From assembly GCA_009869945.1 (NCBI GenBank), contig WIXG01000152.1:1-64000 (forward strand): DNA of 64,000 nucleotides, given 5' to 3'. Under the pieces are notes generated by a model. It saw only the letters and a list, made by a program, of their open reading frames with translations. It had not been told where the DNA came from and ran no database searches. Source of the DNA: Mesaphorura yosii (lineage: Eukaryota > Arthropoda > Collembola > Poduromorpha > Tullbergiidae). Positions 39,701 to 51,691 of the stretch are shown piece by piece. The position numbers and the translations under genes are program-made. Numbering within the stretch: the stretch's first letter is position 1; every line of letters starts with the position of its first letter.

Positions 39701-42700
39701 ACTGCTTAGTCGAATGAAGCTTGTTTGGTCTCATGTTTGAGAAAGAGGCTACCCGCACTGCCGCTAATTGCAAATTTAGTAGTAAAGCCATTTATCTCTG
39801 CGATATCTGGCACAGGGGAGTGTGTGTCACAAATGGAATTTATTTATGAGAAACGAAACCTGCCTGCTTGACGTGCTTAATAGGAAGCTGTCAACTTTCA
39901 AGTTACGGAAACAGATTAACCAAAACGAAATCGAAAGGGTGAGAGATTGTGCTATTGTGGCTGCGTGCCGATCCAATTGCCATGGGGCCCTTTGGTTAAT
40001 CCTAGTGGCAAGATTATCGATTAGTTGAACGTGCAGCGCTTGCCATAAAATGCACATTCGACGCCATAAAATGATTGCATCTCAAATCCACAATGCACAT
40101 TAAGCATGCAGTGCTGAGTTATGAGATGGCAGTGGCAAAGTGCACACATTTATCAAAACGTGACTGAAGTGTAAACACATAATTATGAATTTCCTGGAAA
40201 GAAAATTATTACACAATCAACGACTCTTGAGAACGGGAAAGAAATTATAATTTGAAGAACTATGAGTCACGGCATTTTACAATTTTCATTAGGAACGCAT
40301 TTGTCTCATTTCTCCTCACCAAACGCTCATTCATTTCATAACGCATAGGATGGCGTGTATTTTTGTGTTCTGTACAACCTGAGCCGGGGTTGACTAGGCT
40401 TTTCCGTTTTGAGAAACCTGTGAAATGTTTTCAAGATTCAAATCTCGCTGCACATGTGGAACAACGAAATATAAGCTCAAGACCCTGCAGTCTCAACTGA
40501 AGTGCTGTCGATTATGTAACGCCGATAATGAGCCATAAATCTCGTGTTGGCAATTAGCTACACGATTCAATTGTTTCTGCCAATACATGCCATTTGAATT
40601 ACGCATGACGTGTTGTGTGTTGGCTGTAAATTAATGGGTGCAGTAAATGTGTGATCTTTCTCAGCATTTGTGGATTATCCAAACATACTAGTGAATCTTC
40701 CAGCCCAATGCACACTTTGTGGAAAGAAAGGCAACGCAAAGGTGTGATTGCGAGAGCACAGGCGTCTAGTCAGCCTAGTACGTGAACGTTTTGTCTAGCA
40801 TGATTATTGTGCGTAGGTGTTAACAGGTCATAAAGTTCACGGTATGTCTTTCATCCTAACTCTTTTGTGCCTTTATTACAAATTCAAACATCCTCAACAA
40901 GCACTACTTATTTAACACATTATGAGAGTTTGAATACGAATCTGAGACAACAAGCAGTCGAAGTGCAGCAAGAACAGCGCTTCCTTCCATTGTTATTGTT
41001 CTCAGCCTCGTGTGCAGTTGATGCAAGATTTAAATCTTTTATGCTTGTACTCCAGCCAGCATTTCCTACTCTTTTCACGTATTTCGCATCAAGTATCGTT
41101 AACATCCGTGGAGCCTTTCGTTTGTTGACTCATTCCAACTCCCTGCTTCAAGATGCATTTCTTTTAACCGAAACCTCGTACTAAATCATTTCTAGAATTG
41201 TTTTGGTAGTTTCTGGTAACTAAATGCTATTAATCATAAGCAGGCCCATTCTATTTATACTCGCAAGAATTCTCACATTTCATTTCAATTGTCTCGTGCA
41301 TGTGCCCACAGCACACCGTTGAGGCACAGAATAATAATTTAATAGGTTTCTAAAGGTCTTTCGAGAGTGCAGCCATTCCCGCGGCTATTTGTCATGATGC
41401 ATGTCCAAGTGTGTCATTCTGTCTCCTATTTAAATGAATTGTGTTTACCCTGCGTTCTGAGGGCAACCAAACCTAATTCGGCTGCAGAGGGAACCTTACA
41501 CGAGTCACCTGTTCATCCTTTAACGCTTTATGGGACACACTCGAAAACCGTAATTTCAACTCCCAACAAGCATCAAATTACGTACGGAAAATACCACTCA
41601 AATCCACGCCGATTGAAGCGAAGCGAGAAAGTACAAAGAATCCAACAATGGTTTCCTAAAAATTAAACAGAGAGTTCAACACTTGGAACCGCAGTATGTT
41701 TTCTGGGCAGTAAATAAGGAAAATGAGATTTCGGTCCTTTTTCATTCCGCTTCACAAATACCAAGTGTTGAAGATGAAAATCGTGTGTAATAAAAAGATT
41801 AGATATTGGATTCGGACGAACCACTTTTCATCACACTTTGACGCTCTCACGCGCTGTCTGATTGCTTTACCATTTTATTTTAGACGCGGCCGGAGGTTTC
41901 AGGCGTCCTTGCCCTGGGACCGGGTTCGAGTTGGAATAGAAATCAACGAACAGAAATTACAAGTTAAACTGGATTGAATTATGATTCAACAGCAGCAATG
42001 TGAGGACGTTGATGAGATGCAATCCATTAAAAAAAACAGTTGCACTTAGCATGCAGCACAAAACCACGTTGCACAATGGAATGGAGTGCATCAATAAACA
42101 AAAGGTGCATTTTCTCTTTCTGTTGCCTGATTCGGGTGCTCTTGTTTTGTTTAGCTTGTAACATAAACTAAACTTGAATGAAATGGAAATGACTGCGCTG
42201 TTGCTTTTATCTCGAAAATGATACAATCTGAACGCGTGTAATGCAATATGCACGCAATACCAAATTTGAAACGATGCAGCGGAGATGATATTGAAAAATG
42301 AAAGCATGACAATGATGATTGTGAGTTTCACATGATGAGAATGCGAAACGATTCCGCTTTTTTGGCCTATGACTGAAATGAGTTTCCTTTGAAGTCTCGG
42401 ATTCTGTTCGCTCAGTGCAAGAAACCTTTCATTGCGCACAAACAGTGAATAAGATACAAGAATATTGGCCCAATGCATTGCTGAGTGCTGCTGACAAATA
42501 GTGGGATAAAAGCACGCTTTCCATTGTTCGAGGATCCCTTTCCAGACACTCGCTGCCGAATTCGTGTTCCCTTGCTGAACTCGTCAACGAAGGCTCAAAT
42601 GAGAAGTTAGTATTATTACAGAGTAGGGCGCATACATTGACTCATGACACGTTGTGTAAAGGAGGAAAACTTGCAACAAAGTTGGTGCATAGAGTGCAAG

Positions 42701-44103
42701 TCTGGATTCTAAACTCATAATGAAAGATGAATGAAACTAGCGAAGGTGAGCCGATCCCAAAATGAGAAATCCATGATGAACGTGTTTAACAATTCATTTA
42801 TGAGCAATCACGACCGCGACAAACAGAACGGAACCAATGCTGCCCGACTTCTACACTTTGGCTTCGCGACAATTATTCACATATTCTCCCTTCGGACAGC
42901 ATTTGGGACGTTGAGGTAAGGTTTGGGATGCAATGCAGACGAAATCTGCCAGACACGATTCCAATTTCCCCGTTCTTTGTTCACTTCATTTACACCCATA
43001 AAAAGCAAGCAGTACAAAGCGGCTACAAGAACGAAAGTGGCTGCTAACTCCTTCTTGCTTCTACAGACATGTACGAGATTCCAGAAATGCATTGCCCATC
43101 AATCTTATCGGCATCTCAATCATTAGCGCATATTTCATCGTCGTCGTTACTCTAAACACAAAATACTTCGAGCACGCAATAATAAATTGCCGACTTCTGG
43201 AAAAATAAATCAGAGATTGCTTCGCTTACTTAATAGGGAGTACGAGTTGTATTCCATGACCGCTTCATTAAAAGAGTGAACTGGATTGCGGTTTGTGGTG
43301 TTCTGTTGTGGGCGAAGTGTAACATGTGCTCAAAGTCCGACTGGACTTTTTCAGCATCTTGCGTCCTGTCTGGATTCACGGCATGGGTTCAAAGGTGAGT
43401 ATAATTAGATGCTTGTGGGAGCGAATCCTAGCTATTTTCTGCTGGCTGCCTACGCCCACTTCTTCAGTTCTTTGTTTACCACAATTTTAATTAAAAGCTG
43501 CTTGAAATGCGACGCGTAAGTAATTTAAGATTATATTTGCAGATTAAAGTCACACACTTCTCTCCCAACTTGCACATAGCACCGTGTCGACCGCGTAGGT
43601 GACTATTGCTTTGTTCCACTTTTAGCATGCATTTGAGCATGCAAAATGAATTTGTGCACTCTCATGCTGCTGTTTATTATCTCATCACCAAGTTATTCAT
43701 GGAGGTTGCTAAACACACATTTTAAGAATTAATTTTGGTTCTACCAAGCAGGAAACATGGACTTGATGCAAATTTGCAATTTCCTCAAGAAAGACTTGCT
43801 TGCATTCTTATCCTGCTCGTCTTGTCCAGGCGTCAGTGTCAGTGCGAGGATGAGAGATCGAGTCATCCCGCATGCTGAGCCAACAGGTTGAGTTGCGTTA
43901 TGCCGAGAATAAAGAATGAGCACTTTTATAACCGCAATGATACTTATTTAAATTGATTATGTCATTCGCGTGGGCTTTCTTACTTGACTGCTCAGTGCCT
44001 TACCACTTTTTAATGTTCAATAAAAAATACCTGCCCTTGGTCAGCTTATAATGAGATCAAGTTTGAGCTCTTTAATGTCAAACGATGCAAAGACAAGGGG
44101 ATT
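27721..44103. other. 16-kb gene-free region upstream of connectin
   Basis: No exon chain, RNA gene or recognisable element was found. The region is A+T-rich and rich in short homeodomain-type words (TAATTA, CCATAAA; for example two identical 10-bp copies of GCCATAAAAT at 40042 and 40063). It contains a (GGCCT)4 run at 35666-35685 and a short alternating GCAGCAG/CTGCTGCTG palindrome at about 29753-29771. One open stretch between a possible acceptor and a good donor (43237-43394, +) could be an isolated exon but has no partner. The likeliest content is regulatory DNA and untranslated exons of the neighbouring genes. Confidence 0.5.
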
Positions 44104-44693
44104 AAAGGCGATTCATCCTTTTTTACTCAAACCAAAAATCATTCTGTATATTATCTGACGTGACGGTGTATGTCTTTCGTGTTCTTGATGTGTGAACCAA
44201 CCTCAGCCTCCGTTTCTAACCGGCGAAGGTTGTTGCGACCAAATCTTGATCAATCTTAGACTACACCTCCTGCAGAAGTTTCCAAAGACCTTTGGACGTG
44301 GAGGGCCTCCTCTTGAAAAGTCTTCGCAGGGCCGGAGTAACCACTTTTGGAGGCTGAACTTTCTTGGGCGATGGACGGCCCAGGGATTTCTGCCACCTTT
44401 TTCCAACTTGGTTGAGCACATTAGAGACTGTATTCTGTGATATCACGTACCCGGCACTTTTTAGCTTGTCCGCTATGGCCCTTTGGGTCCACTTCTCTTC
44501 GGAAAAGGCTTTGATCATACCTTCCACTTTGGGTTTCAGTCAGTGACATTTTTGCTTAATAATGCTAATTACTAACACTTTGCTACTCTAGAGATCCTTT
44601 ACATTGCGAATGTGAAAGCGAAATCTGTTTGAAGTCAGTGGCACGAAAGGTACAGGCAAGGATAGCTTGAGTAAAAAAGGATGAATCGCCTTT
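44104..44693 (-). mobile_element. internally deleted Tc1/mariner-type DNA transposon
   Basis: The ends, 44104-44130 and 44667-44693, form a perfect 27-bp inverted repeat beginning AAAGGCGATTCATCC. The 590-bp interval carries, on the minus strand, the N-terminal part of a Tc1-like transposase (44549-44261). There is no room for the DDE/D catalytic domain, so the element cannot encode its own active enzyme and would need one supplied in trans. Both outer flanks include ATTAA/TTAAT, consistent with insertion at TA, but the right end has about three or four extra bases before it, so the target duplication is not clean. The exact match of the ends suggests a fairly recent insertion. Confidence 0.85.
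44261..44549 (-). pseudogene. Tc1-like transposase N-terminal fragment
   Basis: Translation starts MSLTETQ at 44549 and, after a change of frame near 44528, continues as EGMIKAFSEEKWTQRAIADK and ISQNTVSNVLNQVG. This is the first helix-turn-helix of the bipartite DNA-binding domain, followed by a GRP motif (LGRPSPKK) and the start of the second helix-turn-helix (VTPALRRLFKRRPSTSKGLW), then a stop at 44261. The catalytic domain is absent: only 130 bp remain before the terminal repeat. The reading frame is therefore broken both by the frame change and by a large internal deletion. Confidence 0.85.
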
Positions 44694-47600
44694 GTTTAAT
44701 GAGCCTGTAAATCAGCTCGACTCAAACCAGATCCACTTCTTGCTAGCAAAATTGCTAATTTTCAGTTTATTGCGCCGCAAAATGTTGCAAATATGAATGT
44801 TCAAACTTTTTTGACACCTCAAATACGTTATCCTTTGTACAAAGGAAAGCCGTCATTGCTCGTATTCTCCAATATGTATCGTCTAGGCGACACACACGCG
44901 ACACAAGACTTCTGTCACTGATAAGTCGAGAGCAGCAGGTGTGAATCAACTCCGATATCAGCTCACCGAATTGGGTTACGCTGTGACACAATTTGATTAT
45001 AGCATGGTCATGATGAGCTCACATTATTTACATTTTGCATGCGATGACTCATTGATGTGTAAGTCCGGCCCATGGCTAAATGAGTAGCGCTCTCGTAGTC
45101 GAGCTCGACAGTGAACTGAGAGTGGAAGCGTCTTCGATTGGGGTTTCTTTATGAGATCATTCCCCTGACAGTGACTTCACTGCCCCGCACAACATGAATT
45201 CGCTACTTGCATGCTGGCAAGGGCAAAAATAATGTGATTCATGTTGGCCAACCATTCTCGCTGACCTCGCTATGTTTCGAAACAAAATGAACTCTTGAAA
45301 TGCCCATACACTAAATAAACAGTTACAGTAGTAGAAACGCAACTTAATTAAGGAAGGGTGGTGCTACAAGTAGCCTGAGAGTTCGACCAACAATTAGAGC
45401 GACCGAAGAAAAATCCCCTTGTATTTAGCTAATAAATTGGGAATGAGGGCATCGATTTTGTCTTGATATCAAGTTTTATGCTTTGAGATGCATGCAAAAG
45501 GAGTAGAAAAAGCCGAGTCGTAGTCTCATTCCATTCCAGCTAGCCACAGGATACAATTTCCTCAGTTTTCGTTCGGCTAAAAACTTTCTGGAGCCACGCT
45601 CATCTAATTTTGCAGACAGCGGCGTTTCAGAAATGTTTACAAGAACCATAATTCACACTCCAACATAAATTGTTCAACTTTAGTTATTATTGTGGACGGG
45701 CGCTCATTCATTCTTTCTCGCATAAAACCGCAGGTTCCAATTTGCATCATGCTGCAGCTCATGCACGAAGCTCGAGCCAGAAAGTGCACTTTTGTTTATA
45801 AAGAGATTCTCTCCCACTTTACTCATTATGGAATGGATTTGGACAGACAGACAGGCATGCCGCTCGGTCCTTTACAATATAATCGCATCTCTTTAATATA
45901 TCTTGTATCTTCAGAAATTCGGAATGCACTTTCTGCCGACCGCCGCATTTAGCGGATATTTCCGCACTCTTCTTCTCTGATCTGTTCAAATCAGGCTGCT
46001 CTTGTAGCTTCAGTTACCGGAAAGTGTTATTCGATTTCAGAAATAAAGTTGGACGGTCTGGACTCAAAGAACGGCGAGCATCGATACATTTCGTTGCCTC
46101 CACGCGATCCCATGAGCGATTCTTTAACAATGACGGCCAATTCATATGACAGCATCGGCGACTCAGCCAGTATTATGACAGAAGACTTGGAGGCAACTCT
46201 GCAGTGTATTTCCCGCAAGACTTCTACACAGAATCCCATGCCGTGCGTGTTTTTGTATTCATAAAATTTCATCTCATTCATTCTGTTGCCTTTCATGTGC
46301 TTTCAGTTTTTTTGCGACTAGACGTTTATACTTTTGTGCACATGCACGACGATTGCACTTTTGAAGGAATTTGGATTCTGAATTCGTATCCGAAATGCTT
46401 TCGGAACTTTTCTCAAGTATGGTCATACAGCGTCTGAGAGACAAACCTACAGCGACACGAAGTTTCTGACAAATAATGAGCTCAAGTCCTCCAAGGAGAA
46501 ATAATTTTATAGTGTGGTGGCTTAGCAAGCGAAATGATGCAATTTTTACTATATTTGAGTTGAACCACCAATTGCTCACCATTTCATGAGCGAATCGACC
46601 TTATTGAAAGTATAAAACTGTGGCTGACTCATTGTGCATTTGAATTTGCAACAATTTTTGCTGACCTCACTTCCTAAAGGCATTCGGCGAATTTGTGAAT
46701 TCGAGCAAGATTTCTTTCAGAACTTTATTGAAAAAAATAATTGTTGAGCATGAAAAGAACGCTGCATTTTACTTTCTAAGCAGGCATTATTTCAAATGTG
46801 TAAAGGTAAGCCAAATTCCAAGCCAAACGGCGCGGGCAGTTCAGTGTAGTGCAATGCACCTTTCATGGAACCCAAGAGGGTCTTACGTCATAGTTCGTGC
46901 GAACCATTATCTCATTTTCGTTGCGATAATTAGTACTGCTGCCTGAAGAATCTAATTTACGGAAACATTGAGTACTGCTCAACTGCGGGGGTATCTCAGA
47001 AACAGTGGTTGTAGTATTGGGTTGAACGGACCACTAAACTGAACCCGTCTGTACCACCTACAACAATGTGCAGAACACTTGCAAAAAACTGTGATATTTT
47101 GTAAAGGTTATGTTATACCCGTATAAATCTAAGAGCTTACATCACAACGTGGTCAGTAATGCGTAACCCACTTCTTGCTGTCGATGCTGTGTGTACTACC
47201 TGGTAGCACGACAAATGAGATATATAATTATCTGGCTGAAAACAAAACAGATTGCGACGCGATTGCAACGAATACCTTGACGACTCTGCAAAAAATGTAA
47301 TAATTATTTTAATAATACGTAAAATATGCGAAAATGTGCGTATGAGTACGTTCTGATTCCAGCAAGCATGAAATTAAATTAATTCGTACATAAGCATTAT
47401 GCCTCAGAACCTCACAACACGAATTCCCTTATCAGCAGGTCAATCACATGCAGGCCGTTTTCAGGCGTCTGATGAAGTGTTTTTTCGCGTGCTCAACTCG
47501 TCCATCAGAATTTGCACGATGTTCATCTTTACGATCAATTTTGTGGCTTTCTTTGACGATGGAATGAAAGAAGGACGATAAATTATGAGACTCGACCCGC

Positions 47601-49482
47601 ACCCGTGTTTATGGATTTTCTACTGTATGATATGAGAGAAATGCACTCTGAGCGAAGAATAGACAGTTCTTACCTCAACTCGACTTTGGCGTTGTTACTC
47701 GCGTCGCAGTCGCACTGGAACGTGTTGAGGCTTCAGCGGTGAGCTTTGATGCACGTTTAGGTCGTATTGTTCTCGGTGCAGTTTGTAAAATGTCAGTCAA
47801 ATACAAACGAAACAAATTGAGAACAAGACTTCTTTCACACAAGGCACTTTTGCCGGAGTTCAGTTTTATATTCAACACAGATATATGAAATTGGACCTCG
47901 CGTTGGTGACTTTTGACAGGATTTAGGATAGAGAAATGCGAGTGAAAGATTTGGAGACACTGATAATGATCAATTACAAGACTGTCGGGTATGTTGACAG
48001 CCTGTTTTTACTTCTGCTCGGACCTTTCGATACGGAAGGTAGGATTCGAATGAATCTTTCATGCGGTCTGTCACAAATTTTTATAATTTTGTTCTCTGTC
48101 TATTGTGATTGGGCTGCTGGCTTAATGTCATTATGGAAGTGCAGCAGAGATGCGTAGAGAAACATGAGACTTTTCTTGTTCTGTTCTCTCCTTAGCGCTA
48201 ACTAACACTAAACTGGCGAGCTGGCTTTCCTTTGGGGTTGCTCACTGCTGAACAAGTTTGCTCTGCTCTGACTGTGAATGAATCGAAGGCCTCATCGTGT
48301 TATGCAATAACGTTCACAGTGCAGCAGTCTTTTTGTTTCGTGCTTTGAGCTCCACCGTTTTTCACTTGTACTGGACGCGTATGATAAAATGGAATTGCTG
48401 TTCGTGCAAAGCGTACTTGAGAAAGTTAGTCGTATGATCTTATGAGAAACTAGTAAAGCTTAGAAAAATAGGAAAATTACAGCAACATTAATTTTTAAAA
48501 AATCCAGTTTAGTTTGCAGTGTGCGATGAAATTCAGCGGCAATTTTGGCGTTACACAAGCGTACTCTGCGTGAGCAAATTAATTGCAATTGCCTTCAATC
48601 AATGAAGGAACGCCGATGACAAAAATAAATCGCAAAATTTACTACAGCTTTCGTTCACAATCAAAAAAGCAAAATTGCAAGAAACAATAAAAATTAACGA
48701 TTAAAGTTCAGTTGAGGGCACCTTAAAACAAATGAAACCAGCTTTGTCTAGAAACTCTTGATCGAATGTAAGAAACGAATGTGCAATTCAACAGTTTAAA
48801 ATTGCAGCAGATAAGTCAACGGGTAATATTTAGAACGGCACGACCGACTCAACATCTGGCAAACAAGTCAAAAACCAATGATAGAATTGACCAAATCTCT
48901 GCGAAAAATAGAAGCAATGACTAAAACTTCAGGAATAGTGCAAATATTTAATCAAGTCGTCTTGGTTTATACAAATTTATTCTTGTTAGGGCAGTGCACC
49001 GCTTGAGTGCAAAATTCCAGGCATCGGAGTTCAGCCGTTATATTCGTCGATGATTTTCTTTAGACAGATCAGGAAATAGAAATTTCAAGACGAAATTGAA
49101 ATGCTGTGAACAATGCAACTGAACGGACAAAGAGTAGCTGCAAGGATGAGAAAGGAGACTTTTGGCCTTGTGTTTACGCGGTTATGTTTGCTTGAGCGAG
49201 ATGTCACAACATCGCAAAAGTGATTGACGTCAAAGCAAGGGATTATTCACTCATAAAGATCGTTATATTGTAATTTGCTTCATTTCTTCATTTGGAGTTC
49301 CATTAATTAGTTCGCTTGCACTTTTCTTGTCGGGTTAGCGTATATTTTCTTTGGTGGTAACTCTTCACTGAGTATTTAGTTCCTACTTTCAGAGACAAGT
49401 TGTATGAGAGAGATTATTTATCAGTGAAGTCGGTGATCCAAGTTACTCATTACCATTGAATCCTAGTATTAATTCGTTGAAA
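44694..49482. other. mostly gene-free spacer before CDIPT
   Basis: Apart from the candidate exons at 46041-46364 (listed separately), I see no supported gene in these 4.8 kb. A 75-bp stretch at about 45066-45140 has a weak tRNA-like A box but no convincing cloverleaf. A short interval at 47680-47740 can be read with a good donor on either strand and was not accepted. The upstream region of CDIPT lies at the right end. Confidence 0.5.
46041..46364 (+). other. possible terminal exons of an unidentified gene
   Basis: A polypyrimidine tract and acceptor (TCGATTTCAG) precede 46041. From there a frame reads IKLDGLDSKNGEHRYISLPP and continues DPMSDSLTMTANSYDSIGDS, hydrophilic and rich in Ser and Asp, to a possible donor at 46243 (GTGCGT). 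Joining to an acceptor ending at 46306 keeps the frame and gives a further 20 residues (FFATRRLYFCAHARR) before a stop at 46362-46364. The composition looks like a cytoplasmic tail of a membrane protein. No upstream exon in matching phase could be found and I recognise no family, so this may be chance. Confidence 0.3.
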
Positions 49483-50464
49483 ATGACTACTAAAGACGAA
49501 AACGTTTTCCTCTTCGTTCCAAATTTGATCGGTAAGTCATGATTCGAGTAATACCTAATAAAAAGTTCCTTGAATTGCTACTGAAATCTTAATCCGTCCC
49601 TGTAATTAATTAGGATATGGTCGCATCGTTCTGGCAGTCTTATCATGTCTATTAATGCCGCATTCACCTGGTCCCGCGGTTTGGTGCTACTTCATTAGCG
49701 CTGCTCTTGATGCTTTGGATGGCCATGCTGCTCGATATTTCAACCAAAGTACGGTTTGATTAAGAGGAAACTAACTTTAGATGACTGTAAAGCTGTATCA
49801 ATTCCCCTCAACTGTTCGTTGTAAAAATGCAATACGCCTTAACTTATCTATTGTGGTGTAATTTGAAAGGTACTAAATTTGGAGCTATGCTGGACCAGTT
49901 GACCGATCGCTGCGGAACTGCTTGTCTGATGGTGATGCTGTCAAACTTCTATCCATCGTTTGCATTCTGTTTCCAAATGAGTCTGGCTGTTGACATTTCT
50001 ATGCACTGGATCCATCTTCATACGTGAGCACTTCTTTCCTTCCTGTGGAATTATAATCTGAAGTAGCATTGACCTTTTCCTTATACAGATCTCTTCTGCA
50101 AGGGAAGTCAAGCCACAAAAGCATGACTACTGACGAGCCAGAACTCTTGAGATTCTACTACACCAACAAACCATTTCTGCTCTTTATGTGTACCGGAAAT
50201 GAAATATTCTACATGGCTCTGTATCTTATGAACTTCTACGATTCGAGTGAGTCCCCAGAATTTTAGGTTCAATTTGACAGGTATTGCAATTAAATTCTAT
50301 ACCTTCTGTATCTGTTTTCAGTTATTTGGAAAATGCTGGCTTTTATCTGCTTTCCAATCGCCGTTGCGAAATGGGGTATGGCTATTTTACAAGGAGTCAC
50401 TGCGGCAAGAAACCTGGCAGCGATTGATATGTCTGAGCGCCAAGCCCAGGCAAAAGTCCAGTAA
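49483..50464 (+). CDS. CDIPT: CDP-diacylglycerol-inositol 3-phosphatidyltransferase (PI synthase)
   Basis: Makes phosphatidylinositol from CDP-diacylglycerol and myo-inositol in the endoplasmic reticulum membrane. Five exons (49483-49531, 49614-49748, 49870-50023, 50089-50246, 50322-50464) encode 212 residues, against 213 in human. The start MTTKDENVFLFVPNLIGYGR aligns with human DENIFLFVPNLIGYARIV. The CDP-alcohol phosphotransferase signature is complete: Asp49, Asp52, Gly53, Ala56, Arg57, Gly66, Asp70 and Asp74, with exact spacing. Further family landmarks are SLAVDISMHWIHLHT, YYTNKPFLLFMCTGNEIFY and VTAARNLAAIDMSER near the end. Introns are 65-121 bp. It is the single copy in the window, lies 1.2 kb before the symporter cluster on the same strand, and shows no defect. 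Confidence 0.97.
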
Positions 50465-50891
50465 ATGGTTCCCCGCAATTCAGCTTATTTGTAGTCAACT
50501 GTCAACCCCCAACGATTAGAGGATGTTCTATCAGCTAGCCATCAAACTTGTGTAGTTAAAAATGTAACACCTACTTAAAGCTCTTAAGCTGACAGAAATT
50601 GCGCATTCCTGAGCTTTCTAATTTTCTACTTTTAATTTGCAATGATTGCTTTATTTTTTTTTAAACTTCCAAATCCCTTATTGCCAGTTAACCATTCATG
50701 TCAATCTTTATAAATGAAAAGGCTTTTGATGATTGCATTTATTATTGTTGTGTTCAGTACATTGTGAACTAGATTTTGCTGATGGGTGCTTAAATCGTGT
50801 GCTCGTTAGTCCTGTATGTGTGTGGTTCTTTCGAACACTTATTGCAATGTGATGTAACTTTAACCTGTGCTACCAAGCAAAAATACCTGCG

Positions 50892-50897
50892 AATAAA
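50892..50897 (+). terminator. polyadenylation signal of CDIPT
   Basis: AATAAA 428 bp after the CDIPT stop. The rest of the spacer to the first symporter gene (50465-51691) shows no further gene; an 80-codon open frame at 51205-51447 is not recognisable. Confidence 0.45.
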
Positions 50898-51691
50898 GTA
50901 TTAAATTGGCTGTGGTTCCTAAATGTCAACATAATTGTTTTCTGTCGCTTCGCGATCAAACTGTTTTCGACGGCTGAGCTTTGTTTCGAGGAATTCAGGT
51001 CTCAAATACCTTTGCAGCCTATATCTGAGTCAACGAATAAAGCGAAATCATCAGATTCTCTTAGATAACTACAGAAATACCAGACACAGATAAAGGGCAT
51101 ATGCGCGCATGCTTCTTCTGATTTGCAAAATTAATGGACCGGTCGGCAAGTGATGATAGGCAGCTGCCTCCTCTGCCTGTATCGACGCAATAGGATAACC
51201 ACGGTTGTGTCCCCATCACATTGTCCTGAATAAACAGTTATTTCACTCAAGTGTGAAGTTCAAGAGGACAATTGAAGTTATCAGAGCAATTGCATGCTCA
51301 AATAGGGCCAATCAAGAAGTGGGAAAATGGTTAACGATTTTTCACATGATTATTATTGCCTGGATGCAAATCAACAGCAGCGATGTGGTACGTGCTCGCG
51401 AAGTCAATGCTCAAAAGGCAATTAATGACCTTAGCAGAGGAGGATAATGTGTCAAAATTGCGGCTATTGCACAATCCAATGTCACTTCAATAATACTTCG
51501 AGTCAATCATTCTCTTCTCCTATGACTTGATTCATACATTCCCGGAGCCAGATAAATCAGTGCAGCGGCAGCAGCCATCGCGTTAAAAAGATCGTTGTTC
51601 TGAGCGCTTGACCTCCTCCCATGTAATCCGGTATTTCTGTTCTTGCCGTCCATAGCCGTCTTGCAACTTCGCCGAGCCGGTTTCTGTAAAC

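Noticed and set aside
43237-43394. Open stretch between a possible acceptor and a perfect-looking donor (+)
   Set aside because: Only 52 codons, likely enough by chance; its end phase does not match the candidate exon at 46041.
45066-45140. tRNA-like stretch with an A-box-like TGGCTAAATGAG
   Set aside because: No good B box and no consistent cloverleaf; at most a decayed tRNA-derived repeat.
47680-47740. Cysteine-rich short reading (minus) ending at a good donor, vaguely like an LRR N-terminal cap
   Set aside because: No acceptor or start in phase with following exons, and an equally open frame exists on the opposite strand.
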